Source of the DNA: Morchella semilibera
Taxonomy: Eukaryota; Ascomycota; Pezizomycetes; Pezizales; Morchellaceae
Assembly (NCBI GenBank): GCA_009192285.1
Contig: WBVU01000005.1
Span: 1,062,768-1,126,767 of the forward strand
DNA length: 64,000 nt
Direction of reading: 5' to 3'
Under the pieces are notes generated by a model, which did not search any database, was not told the DNA's origin, and saw only the letters and a program-made list of their open reading frames with translations. This document shows, in pieces, positions 44,508 through 55,051 of this stretch (the first letter of the stretch is position 1; each line of letters starts with the position of its first letter). Made by a program: the position numbers and the translations under genes.

Positions 44508-45797
44508 CTAATACATTTTACCCACAATCCTAGCCACGAGTTTCTCGCTCTCAATTACCGAACGATAGCAAAAGAACCTGATCCGAACGCGAGTGGATGG
44601 GTTCTCCAAAAAGTTCGACCCTACCCACCTGCCCTTTGTTGCTTTGAAAGCAATCTTATCTAGCTTTGAAGGGTCCGTAACCGCTTCAACTCCCTCTAAG
44701 CCTGAAATATCCAAATCCACTCGCCAGGAATATGAATCGTTTATGCAACGCCGGCGGCGAAAAGGGTCCATAACGGAGGACGCAAACTTAGTCTAGATTC
44801 CCAAAATTAGCAGGGGTTCCCAAGGCCATGCATACATTTCTGAAATACCCACATCCTCCTCCGGATGCTTTTTATGATCTCCAAAAATCCCTGCTTCTTT
44901 CCAGATGAATTTGTATCCACGATCCTGATACTTTTTAATAATCGGTGCCAGTCTTCTATCGATGGGCTGATTAATGACAGCCTCACGCCGGCCAAATGTA
45001 TACGCGGGGAACAGTGAATACGCGCGGTTCCAGGTAATAAAATTCATCACCACCGTAGAGTGGAAGTTTATGATATCCTCCAGGGCGGGCCCTTGACATA
45101 GGCAGAGCTGCACACGCTCATCTCCACGCCGGAGCTCGTAAATGTCAAAGAGGCCAGAATATCCGGTTCTCGTGGCGTGCTTGGAATCAATATGACTGTT
45201 CCGGTTGTCGTGGAGTGTCTTGGCATTTGTATGCCACCAGCTGAATTGCTCCTCGTCCTCCTTAAAGTAAGGCATGTATCCCTCAGTTTTGAGAAGATAC
45301 CGTGCGAGATTCAGCAGCTTTTGGTAGGCTTTGATGGATTGGGCTTGATCTTGCTCGTACCCGGAAAAGACGATATCCAGATCAGAGCCAGGATAGTGTA
45401 CTCTATCGAGAAACTGAAGGGCCGCTGATCCCGAAATGATCGCTTCGTTTTGTGCCATCTGAAATCGGAAACAGGTTGGTCTATGGAACCAGCGGAGAAG
45501 AAAACGATCGATGTTCCATTGGGTTCTCCGGATCTCTGTTGAAAGTTCATGGACGATTCTCGATGCCCGCTGAAGCCGAATCAGGGAAACGGCGTCGAGG
45601 TATGAAAACACGCTTGCACGGATGGAATAGTAGTGCAAAAGGATGTCCTCGAACGCGGAGTGGGGAGTACCAGGCTGGTTACCGACTAGTATCTACCTCG
45701 CATTAATTTGCGTTCTCAAAAATAGGTGTATAGCCCGACATACATTCACATCCGAATCCGCATCTGGTTGGTGGGGTAGATTGAGAGGCAGTTGCAT
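44508..45797 (-). CDS. F-box-like/nucleotidyltransferase-like protein, paralogue of 55052-56474
   Basis: Three exons are 45797-45744, 45692-44853 and 44792-44508. Introns are 51 bp (GTATGT...GGTAG) and 60 bp (GTGGGT...TCTAG with a GCTAAT branch point); both keep the frame. The product is 392 residues. An F-box-like stretch (VFSYLDAVSLIRLQRASR, about residues 46-63) is followed by ISGSAALQFLDRVHYPGSDL-DIVF. That is the Gly-Ser helix (G106, S107) and Asp-x-Asp strand (D122, D124) arrangement of the nucleotidyltransferase fold. A third acidic residue on the later strand (RVQLCLCQG) is not evident, so catalysis is uncertain. Downstream come VVMNFITWNRAYSLFPAYTF and GRREAVIN, then a C-terminal exon starting FASSVMDPFR. 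Proteins with this outline are common but uncharacterised in fungi (general knowledge). Intron 2 matches the paralogue in place and phase. Confidence 0.75.
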
Positions 45798-46149
45798 GGT
45801 GGACTCAGCACAGTACTAGAGCGCGAGATCAATTGAACTTGCTGTAGGTTTTGATGCTGATTGGGTTGTGAGAGATTTGCGTGGTTGACAGGTACATAGG
45901 TTGTCAAGACGCGTCTGGCAGACGCGTAGAGTGGGATGTCAGGCTTGGAAAGCGGACATCTAATTTCAGGGCTAGCCCGCAAAACTGCGCAACCGGAAAG
46001 GCATTGAGGAACATTTTTTGTGTGCATTGGCTTATTGGCCAAGACCCTCTGAGTCTAAATTTACTTCTTGGCGATCGGTTTTTAGTGCGGATACCCTGCC
46101 AAGAGCTCAAAACCTAAAGCGAAGGTTTGAGGAAATTCCCAGCATTGAG

Positions 46150-46380
46150 ACAGGTGCTAGTATGGCGGATCTACTCATAGAGGGTGAGCGGGAGTACTCC
46201 ACCCCCAAAAATGCTATTGGCTGATGGCCACTAAACCCAAGTGATGGCAACCGAGAAAGGACCCGTAGTTCCTTAGATAGGATTAGTTTAACACTATTAC
46301 AGGCCCCCAACCAATGGTATTTTTCAGGGTGGATATGTACTCCCCCTCACCCTCAATGGGTAGATCCGCCATACTCGCAA
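46150..46380. repeat. Inverted repeat of a coding-like fragment
   Basis: Arms of about 70 bp (46150-46225 and 46305-46380) are complementary at roughly 80 percent, with about 80 bp between them. Read outward-in, each arm encodes nearly the same peptide, ASMADLLIEGEREYSTPKN against ASMADLPIEGEGEYISTLKN. The parent gene is not in this window. Confidence 0.65.
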
Positions 46381-46498
46381 TCTCGTAGCGTTTTTGAACA
46401 CGACTAATATTGCATACACATAAAAAACCCGCCAAGACTACATTTTTGTATGGCATGTAATAGCGGTTGTGTTTAGAAACGCTATGAATTTGCGAGTA
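46372..46498. mobile_element. MITE related to the Tc1-like element at 52780
   Basis: It is 127 bp, bounded by TACTCGCAA and TTGCGAGTA. Terminal inverted repeats extend about 33 bp, including TAGCGTTT and AACAC. These ends align without gaps to the Tc1-like ends at 52778-52811, with 25-26 of 33-34 positions identical. TA flanks both ends. The core (ATATTGCATA, A-run, CCCGCC) is non-coding. A decayed copy is at 10180-10272. Confidence 0.7.
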
Positions 46499-47193
46499 CT
46501 CTTATGCAATTTCCATTGGCTTCAGTAGACCGTTGAAGCTCACTCAACCCCTTGTTAAAAAGATACAAAGAGAAGAATCGCAAGGAAACATGCAGCCATA
46601 CATACGACGAAACTTAAAGCCAGATCCCATGTCTCATCATAATCTGTTGGGTTTAGCATCTCTGCACAGATCCCTTGGACGGATGAAACCCTCATACTCA
46701 TAGCCCCCACGTGCACTAAGTTGGGTATATTCGTTGCTCTTGATGGTTGATAATAACCATAGAGCCAATCAAAAATAGTTATTACTTACCTACTTGAGCT
46801 AGTATTAGCTCAAACAGGCAAGCTGCGAATTTGATGATTTAATCCGTCCAAGGGATATAAAAACCTTCTTGGAATTGTTTCTTCGTAATTTTTTTTCTAA
46901 CGGTGAGCTTAAACGTACGCCCTAATGTTGCAGGCGCGGGGTAGCCTTGGAGCCATGATGTCATTAAGCGTAACAACGAACTCGGGTGTGTGGGTAAGTG
47001 ATCAGAATCTGGTAAGTGAATGGTGTAGATGTACGAGGTTTTGGCCGGAACACACCTACAGTAGCTAGAGCAACGGGGGACTCCCCCAACGTCGACCTCG
47101 ACACCCCATCAGCAAGACGAAATACCTCCCTACTATTACAGCGTGTTGGCCACCCTCATACCTTCCAGTTTTGAGTTCAAATTTTGAGCTCCT

Positions 47194-47230
47194 GGCTGGC
47201 CAAAAACCAGCCGCCAAGAAATAAATATTT
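47194..47230. repeat. Hairpin repeat related to 25821-25860
   Basis: GGCTGG...CCAGCC forms a 6-bp stem and is followed by GCCAAGAAATAAATATTTAG. At 25821 the same layout has GGTCGG...CCGACC followed by GCCAAGAGCTTAATATTTAG. The two stems differ at paired positions but both pair perfectly. Confidence 0.55.
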
Positions 47231-48644
47231 AGACTCAGAGGTTGTTGGCCAATACGTTCTATTGAAGATATACAAAGCCTAAGAACAATGAAATACATTG
47301 CGTGGCAGTGGAACTCATCGTCGGTATGTGTTGCTGTTCTACCGATTGTTTTTGGCCATAACCTCGTTCTGGTTGTTTAGTAAGGAAGTGCTTGTGGAAC
47401 CAACACAACCCAATTCAGGAAAACACCCGGCCCCAAATGCATGTTCAAGACCTAGCCCAATATTCAACAGTCACAACTCGATATGCCGGATAGCGATAAC
47501 TCAGATCCCTTACTGTTCTGTACGACATCCTCTAGGATTTTTGTTCTTTAATGAAAAATCAGTTTGCTATCCCAGCTATCCCGTACGAACTCCTTAAAAC
47601 TTTGGCAATCCAGGATCTATCGAGTTGCGACTGTTCCTAGTTATCCTGTTGGCGAGGTGAACTTGACAGCAATCAGGCTATCAGGAAATGATTCTAGCTC
47701 CATATGCGCAAAGTCTCTTTTTTGTTGCGGCACATCATAGATAAGTGTGACAGTAAACAGCAAAAAACCTTTCAACCAAACACCCAAATAACGGCCATAA
47801 TCTACAGACCAAAGGCCAAAGGAGCCCAGTCTTTACAGTTAAGGCCGTAGCCCATGAGCGCCCCTAGCACAAGAATTAGAGATTCTAGGCGAAGCATTAA
47901 TTTTGAGGGATGCTATTTGCCCACGCAACTAGTAATTTTGGCCAACAGTGATGGTTCGCCTAAGGTTCCTATTTTCCTTCTCCGGCAACCTGATTAACAC
48001 CTGTCCTTCCATCAACCAATCACACAAGGAGAAAGAGAATCTGAAATGTGTTGCGAAGGGCCTATTGCAACATATGGCGCGAGAAGGCATAGGGGGTGGG
48101 TGTGTAAACCTCAGAGGAATTTTTTTTGTATGGGAATTAGACCGTTAGGCTAGGCACTAGTACAATTATGGGGTAGATCTCCCAATTTCTATAGACTGGT
48201 TGGCTGCAAACGCTGAAGTTTACACACCTACCCTCCATAGCTTCTCGAGCCATATGTGTGGGTACTCTATTTAATTTAATCTTATCACATTTTGATTACT
48301 TAGCTTATGTGATACATGATGTGAGCTCTGTATTCAGTGAGCGCAGGCACTGGCCTCTTTGGAGCTAATTCGCTACCAATCCCACGTCTAACATAAACTA
48401 GCGCACACCCTAAAATCCAACATCGATGCATCTGTTTATGATACGTCAGATACTCCTTTCCAGCGAGATCCCTATCTACCAGGATTTATGGCTCTCCACC
48501 ACATCAATCTGGCCGCCGAGCCCGCAGTCAAAGAATACCGCCAAAATTCGAAAATTGGCTATCCCGCCCAGGGTAAGCGAAGGTGGTAGTGGCTAGGGGT
48601 TAGGTTTGGTGTTAGGATTAGGGGTCTGCGGTGAACTGTAGTGA

Positions 48645-48810
48645 GTTGCAAGTCATTTTCGGTTCACCCTCACAACTGACTGTTGGTTGCGAGTCATTTT
48701 GGTTTTACCCGCCACAACTGGCTGTTGATTGCAAATCATTGTTAGTTCACCTATAAACTTGAGTCTGGTGCAAATCAGCGCGGGCTCACACCACAACCAC
48801 AACAATAACG
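48645..48810 (+). repeat. Tandem repeat, unit about 42 bp
   Basis: Four degenerate units begin GTTGCAAGTCATT, GTTGCGAGTCATT, ATTGCAAATCATT and GTGCAAATCAGC. Each continues with a GGTTCACC-like word and CACAACTG. Preceded by TTAGG-type variant telomere-like words (48597-48625). Non-coding. Confidence 0.65.
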
Positions 48811-49239
48811 GCGCCCCCCTACCAAAACGGAAGCCTCCTACAGCCATACAGCAACGGGTAGAATCAGAAAAAAAAACCTATTAAGGGGGCAGCTCCTTTA
48901 GCAGTTCCTATTCCTGAATCAGATAACCTACAAAAGCTAATGAAATTTGTACAGGTGCCCTGTAACCACCTACAAGAAAGACTTCAAGCACCGGAAGGAT
49001 CCTCATAAAAGCAGTTTGGCAACATCTTTTACATCATGCAGAAGCAAGGCCTGAAGTAGGGGAAAAGCAGAAGCTGGTTAGTGTTGTAAATATTTTATAT
49101 ATTTAATACTTGCTAATTCCTGACTATCATGGCTTCGTCTCCTGCCCTAACTTGCCGCCGATGTGTCTTCGGAACAGGGTTGTTGGTTAGTATCGGTTGA
49201 TGTCGGAAGCAGGATTGTGACAGAGAAACCTGATGCAAA

Positions 49240-49850
49240 GAAGAAGATAACAATGATGACGCAGAAGGACTCGAGGAGCACAGTTACGCGACGAGAAGAC
49301 CGACAAAGACAGGGACAACACCGGGCAGGTACAAGCACAGGCACTGGCAAAGGCAAAGGCAAGGGCAAAGGCACAAGGGCACAGGTCAGAGGAAGTGAGG
49401 ACCGGATGGACCTCAACAACGAGAACGATGAGAGGTACTATGGGTTTCCTCTTTCCAGAGGACAGAGTCTTTGGTACGAGAAGCTATGGCTTAGAGATAG
49501 GAGTAGATTCCTATGTACCGAAATAACAGGAAGACGAGACAGAGAGAAAAGAAGAAAGAACTAAGGAAAACATCTATGCCCGCTATTTAACACCTCCCCT
49601 CCACTAGTCCACTGTGACTCATACACTATACTGTAGAAACCCATAGAAATCCGTCGCAACCACACCTCGTATTCCTCCCCACCATCTCCATTATTTTACA
49701 TTACAAATCCATCACGCCATCGAACCTCCTAGAACCCGATGACGACACCCTCCTTTAGCATACCCCTTCCTCGCTTAACCATTCCTAAACAATCACAACG
49801 GCGCTTCGACTACCGAACCCTCGGGACTGATGCCAATACGCCGGAACAAG
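49240..49850 (+). mobile_element. Decayed dispersed element, copy 2 (partner at 14040-15450)
   Basis: It is collinear with the copy at 14040-15180 but lacks the two insertions found there, so it represents the uninterrupted arrangement. It includes the GGCAAA/GGCAAG hexamer run (about 49340-49380), which reads as GKGKGKG in one frame, and the ATTTAACACCTCCCCTCCAC and CCTCCTAGAACCCGATGACG blocks. The matching reading frames are broken in both copies. Confidence 0.6.
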
Positions 49851-50679
49851 GATGACGAGTTAGGAAGAAGCTCGGGTAATAGAATGTAAGCGCTAGGAAG
49901 GATTGGGTAGTAAAGGGATGGAAGTAGGGGTATCGGGAATAGTATGAGTAATACAGGAGCTAGGGAGTTTCTATGAAATTCTATGGTATGAGTTGTCGGT
50001 GCGGAGGAATAGTTGTATATATAGTGCTCGTTCTTTCCTATGTTTCTGCCTCTCTAGGCAACGTCTTCTTTCTGCTAGTAATCAATACCTTTGGCTTCGG
50101 CCCTTCTGTCCTTGCCTCGTGTCTGAACTTGATCCTGAACCTAAAGCTGAACCTACGTCTCCTCTGGTATATCCCAAGCTGACCCCATCCCGTTCCAACT
50201 ATCCGACTCCGTTCCCGTTCCGTCCCTAACCCGACCCCATCTTGTTGGACTGACTTTAAAATTGGTGATAAGCAAACCTGGGAAAGAAAAAATTTAGCCA
50301 AATAGAGGGCAAAGAATGTTAGGAAAGCAAATAGATAGTCACCTATGGGCACGTCAAAACTTAAATTTGAAAGGGTGTTGAGAAGAGCTGATGAATTTTC
50401 AGAAGAGGCTTTGAAAAAATTAGTGAATGAAAAGATGGCGGAATGAGATTTGAAGAATTAAAGTTGAACGATTATAAGCTATATTATTTTCATGCATATA
50501 TTTTAAATTAAATCTCTAAAATCTATTTGTTATGTTTTATTTTTCAGTTCATAGTTTGATTTCATATTATTGATCATAAAGACATAATGTTAGCGAATAC
50601 AAATATAAATATTTACTTATTCTCCATATATGATAAATCAAACAACTTCATTATTGTTTGCTCCGTCCCAATATCTTCA

Positions 50680-52140
50680 TATAGGAGTAACGAGGATTTT
50701 GAGTCTGTATCCTCAAGCATATTTTCATTATCCATATGACGCCAATTTTCAACTTTTATACCCTCAAATCCTTTTCTATTCAATTCTTATCTTTACTACC
50801 ATCGATTGGTGAAGATAATCCTACATTCCGAAAAGCTCTTCTAATATTATCCCTTTTCTCCATAGCAAACTCATACTAAGCATCAATGACACACTAAGTG
50901 GTAAGAATTCTCTTCCTCCTACCATCTATTTCCCACTTTCTTTTTCAGAACCAATAATAGCATCGTCAGTTAAGTCCTTTATTTTGTCTTTTAGAGGCTT
51001 ATTGATTGATATATCAAGTGGTTGAACAAGGCTAGTGCATCCAGCCGGGATTAGAGTGGGAATAACTTTATGATCTCGTAGCATTCTCAATACTGCAAGG
51101 TTTTATAAGACAGGTAATGATCGATAACAAATAGTGTTGGTCGTCCATTAAGGACAGGAAGAAGGGGCTGCTCAATATACTTCAGGGGAAGTTGATTGTT
51201 TATATATATATATTCATTAAATTCAAGAAGGAGACCAGAGTGATATGGAGGGGCTTCCCGAGTAATAATGCTCCCCCTTCCAGCCCCGTGGAAGATGATT
51301 AGAGGTGGGATTTAGTTCATGCCATCTGCAAAAACAAACAATACCAAACTAGCCTGCCTCTTATCTTATCCTACTCTAGTTTCCTTATCCTAAACGGTCC
51401 TTGCACCGATCCGTTCGTAGGTATGTCTATTAAGGTATTTAAAAGGAAGCGGTGTTTTATCGAGATTGCAAATATTGCTTAATAAAAATCTTTCAAGAGC
51501 TCGATTAAGCATAGTCTCCATCCAATTACCACGTGGTATTCAAAAATTACGACGGTTGAACTACATCCACTCAATTATCTGTATTTCATAGTGCTCCGGA
51601 ACCTTCTGTGCCTTTTTTGTAATACATCTCAAGCTGATCCGAAAGCGTTTTAAGAAAGCATCAAAACCATCCTTTTGAAAATCAAAATACTGAATTATCG
51701 ACATTGAAACCAGGGTACAGGTCACGAAAAATCTGATTAGTACGAATTCTAAACCATCTTCGTCGAATTGGTTGCCCCTTCTCTCTTTGGGACAAGAAAA
51801 GATGATAAAGTCTAGTCTCCAACTTGGGCCATTTGCAAATTACTGCAGCTTCTGTCTGCCTACTTCTAATTCTGTTCACAAATCCTAGCTTTTCAATTTC
51901 CTCTTGTTTTTGAACCCAATTGCTTATCATCCTCTGTGGAACACCCAAATTTCTGAAGTTTCCTGTTGTATCGGGTGACGTATATATGATTCCTTCTCTG
52001 AATGGACAGGTATCCGATAGTGAAGAAGAGATAGCGAATCCCTTATGTTTTGACTTTGGCTTTATGATTTTTCCTGAGGCTTGATTGCTTTCAGATTGAG
52101 AGTACGATCTTTGAAACACTTTGGTTTAGGACCTCGTCGA
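50680..52140 (-). pseudogene. Decayed pogo/Tigger-type transposase
   Basis: Reading the minus strand from about 52119, a 145-codon frame carries a CENP-B-type helix-turn-helix, MISNWVQKQEEIEKL, then KWPKLETRLYHLFLSQRE. Stops follow, but the family order can be traced to about 50690: GWF and FLKRFRISLR, NICNLDKTPLPFKYL with YERIGARTV, FADG, a decayed LLPVLNGRPTLFVIDHY block, LVQPLDISINKPLKDKIKDL-type residues split between frames, and RRAFRNVGLSSPIDGS with KGFEGIKVENWR. At least six in-frame stops or frame changes make it inactive. It is AT-rich compared with its neighbours. Terminal repeats were not identified. Confidence 0.75.
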
Positions 52141-52779
52141 CGGCGCGGTTCAATAGCAACTTGAGTAGCATGCGATTGACAACCGCTATTGGCTTTGTTG
52201 TCAACTAATTGTTGTAGTATTGCATTAGGCATTGTAATTCTATTGGGTTTCTAGTTTGATGAGGTTCAAAACCTGACGCTTAACTATTTTTCTCCTTTTC
52301 ATTTCTTGTGGCTCTGAAATTCACATTCACCGCCGTTTGCTAAGTAAGCATACTTACTGGCAATTTGACAAACGGACTTCCAACTAGGTATCTCTGCAAT
52401 ATCAATAAATCAAATTAATCGACGTTACCACAACTATTGGTAATCTTTTGCCCAAAATTGACTCTTGGTATGCAAGCCATCTTCAAAACCCTGAGCGGAG
52501 ATAGCCAATTTTTCGAGTTTTGGCGGTATTTGTATGTGACTCTTGATGAGTAGGAACAGGAAAACGGAGTACCACAAAAACTCGAAAGATCTGCTATCTC
52601 CGGGCACGGACTATCGGCTGCACGATTGGTTGAACAGTGTAGATCCTCCACCTGAAGCCAATTTCGACCAGACATGCAAAGCCAATTTTTCCGAGTTTTT
52701 GCGCTATCAAAAATCTCACATGTCACGAAGTAGACGTGCACACGCACTAGACTATCTACAGCTTAGAGATTTGCGAGTA
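52141..52779. repeat. Foldback repeat and fragments beside the Tc1-like element
   Basis: GGAGATAGCCAATTTTTCGA followed by GTTTT (from 52497) is complementary to a stretch ending at 52601, giving a 105-bp foldback with 25-bp arms. A direct partial copy begins at 52678 (AGCCAATTTTTCCGAGTTTT). A 32-bp inverted fragment of the same unit is at 48535-48566. No coding capacity. Confidence 0.55.
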
Positions 52780-54349
52780 CTCCCGATTTCACAACGCTTT
52801 TGAACACGACCGGGTCTGCATGGGGAAATATGCGGGTTGAACTATAGAATAAAATAATGAGAACAGGTAACGGCTAGAAGTTGAAATTGTTTCCACCCCC
52901 GTCTGCAATACATGCTTCGATCCTACTAGACATGGACTCAATACATTGATTTATCTTTTCCACAGGATAGTTTTTCCATTCATCCTCTACTAATTCCCTA
53001 ATTCTTTTTGCTGTAAAGTTCCACTTTAACTTGATTTTGATACTGTCCTTCATATCCTTCCATATAGTCTCGATAGGATTCAAATCAGGAGAATTGGCAG
53101 GCCATTCTAACTTTTGAAGATCAAGTCTTCTTCTAAATTCATGTTGATAATGATGTCTGTGAGCTGGAGCATTGTCTTCCATAATTACCATTTCTGGTCG
53201 AATATCCTTCATTTTCAAGGCTAGCGGAAATAGAAAGGGTTTTAATATCCTTTCCCGATAGATATACCAATCAATTCCTCCATTTCTCGATGCATTCCTA
53301 AGTCTCAACTCAGGTATATATTCCAGCTTTTGTCTCATCTCTACCAACCATTCATATTCTCTAAGCTCAGCCACGTATTCTAGCTGTAATGCGATTATGG
53401 CGGCTGCTTTTTCTTTGACTGTTTCGTAGGGAGTTTTATAGACGTGGTATGGAAGATCACTGCCTTATAGCTATTAGCTATATGATCTTTATATGTGGAT
53501 ATCAAGTTTCTTACCACCAAAACCATATATAATAGTACCCCATATCATAACAGTAGCTCCACCATGAAATTTCCTATCAAGATTACGGGGAATATAGGCT
53601 TCACCCGGGCGCCGTAGCACCCCCCTAGTATTTCTAGAACGTAGATTGCTTGTCTCAAAATATGACTCGTCTGTAAAAATAACATCCTCCCAATTTTGAT
53701 GCCGATACTTATAGCAGAAAGCTAATCTCGCATTTTTGTGTTTATCGCTCATTAAAGGCTTTTTCTTAGGCTTCCTCCTTCTAATATTATCAGATGCGAG
53801 CGTCTTGATAATTGTATTAACACAAACATCTAGTCCTGCCTCTGCTCCCAGCTCAGCAAATGGCTTCTGGCAGTGTTCTGCATCCAGCAAAGCTAGGTCG
53901 ATCAACCTCTGTCTTTCCTCATCGGATAGTTTGCGCCTCCCTTTTACTGCAGTAGGGTCTGGCCTAACATTTTCCAGTGCGCAAAGGTCAGGGTTTCCTG
54001 TTACTTGAGATCTGCTCTTCGCTTTACTAATAATACTTGAGCATGTACTCAGTCCAACCTTTATACAATTAGCTAACTACCCGAGCATAGTATTCAGACA
54101 TACACACCTTTGTGAGATCAGAGATCTCTCTTAATGACATCTTTTTATCGCCCTCAAGCAGAGAGTATCCTACAACCTGACCTCGCTTGGAGAGAGAAGT
54201 GGTCTTTGATTTTATAAATGGTATCATGGTTATGTATCGTGATACTCACAACCCACTGGGATGCGTTTGCAGCTTTTATTGAGCCTCAACCCGCCAAGCT
54301 AACTTTCATGCAGACCCGGTCGTGTTCGAAAACGTTGTGAAATCGGGAG
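52780..54349 (-). mobile_element. Apparently complete Tc1-like transposon (1570 bp)
   Basis: Both ends begin CTCCCGATTTCACAACG. The terminal inverted repeats are 43 bp with 41 identical (52780-52822 and 54307-54349). TA lies immediately outside both ends (52778-52779 and 54350-54351), as expected for Tc1/mariner target duplication. One transposase gene fills most of the interior (minus strand). Near-identical ends and an unbroken gene suggest recent insertion and possible activity. I cannot test transcription. Confidence 0.85.
52874..54227 (-). CDS. Tc1-like DD34E transposase with two introns
   Basis: Exons are 54227-54108, 54058-53515 and 53463-52874. The introns are 49 bp (GTGTGT...ATAAAG) and 51 bp (GTAAGA...TATAAG), each with an AGCTAA branch point. 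Joined, they give 417 residues with no stops. The N-terminal helix-turn-helix (LREISDLTKVGLSTCSSIIS) is intact only after splicing the first intron. The catalytic triad is D170 in VIFTDESYF, D318 in VIMEDNAPAHR and E353 in SPDLNPIETIW. Thirty-four residues separate the last two, which is the DD34E signature. The first-to-second spacing is longer than in most animal Tc1 proteins. It lies between TA-flanked terminal repeats. The second intron is 51 bp long, a multiple of three, but carries stops, so retention would truncate the protein between the first and second catalytic residues. Confidence 0.85.
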
Positions 54350-55051
54350 TACAAAGGGTAAGTAAGGATTGAGGACGGGGCAGATTGGTAGAAAGAAAGC
54401 ATGAATGGCATTTCTGTGCAAACTGAGTCGTTACACCATCATACCTATGTACCCCTAAAACAGGTCCGCAAGATGTCCGATAGCAGGCATACGATCTATT
54501 GAATGGAAGATGTACCCTAAAAACTGGCCTCAGGCAGCCCTAATAGGCATGTAAATCTATCTACAAAAAGGACTGGTACCTGTTCTTGGTAGCGGATAGT
54601 CTGATGCGAAACAGTAAAGCTTTATTTCTATTTTCTGTTTGCTTGTGCATAAGTCTCGCAGCCCCTACTCCTCATCTCTCTAAGCCTCCCTATTTTTATT
54701 CCTCGCTCATATATTTCTTTTTGTGTATAGCTCTTGCAGGTACCAAATATCATTACATATTGAATACTTTCTTCTTTTCGGACCTGACGATATCACTGAG
54801 ATTTCTGGTTTGCGTATCGACGTCTCCGCCATTTCGCAGCTAGTCAATCCCGTTTCTAGGAGCTAGAAATGTTGGGGTATCTTATCCTCCCCCCCCCCCC
54901 TTCCTACATATGTAGCTAGTCAAATGCCCAATTTGGATGTTAAAATAACAGTAAGTCATGCGTGCGATAATATGTCGACAGCTGGCGGTTGTATGTTGAA
55001 AAAGCTTGCGAATTCGCGTCTTGACAACGGGAGCTAAGGGGAGTTGCTACA
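54350..55051. other. Gene-free stretch
   Basis: Nothing recognised. A poly-C run lies at about 54890-54900. An 85-codon frame (54586-54843) with hydrophobic residues has no supporting context. Confidence 0.45.

Larger units (their letters stand above)
45798..50679. other. Gene-free stretch of small and decayed elements
   Basis: No gene is supported. It holds an inverted pair of coding-like fragments (46150-46380), a 127-bp MITE (46372-46498), a hairpin (47194-47212), a tandem repeat (48645-48810) and the second copy of the dispersed element (49240-49850). A CT-rich minus-strand stretch follows near 50050-50230. Confidence 0.5.
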
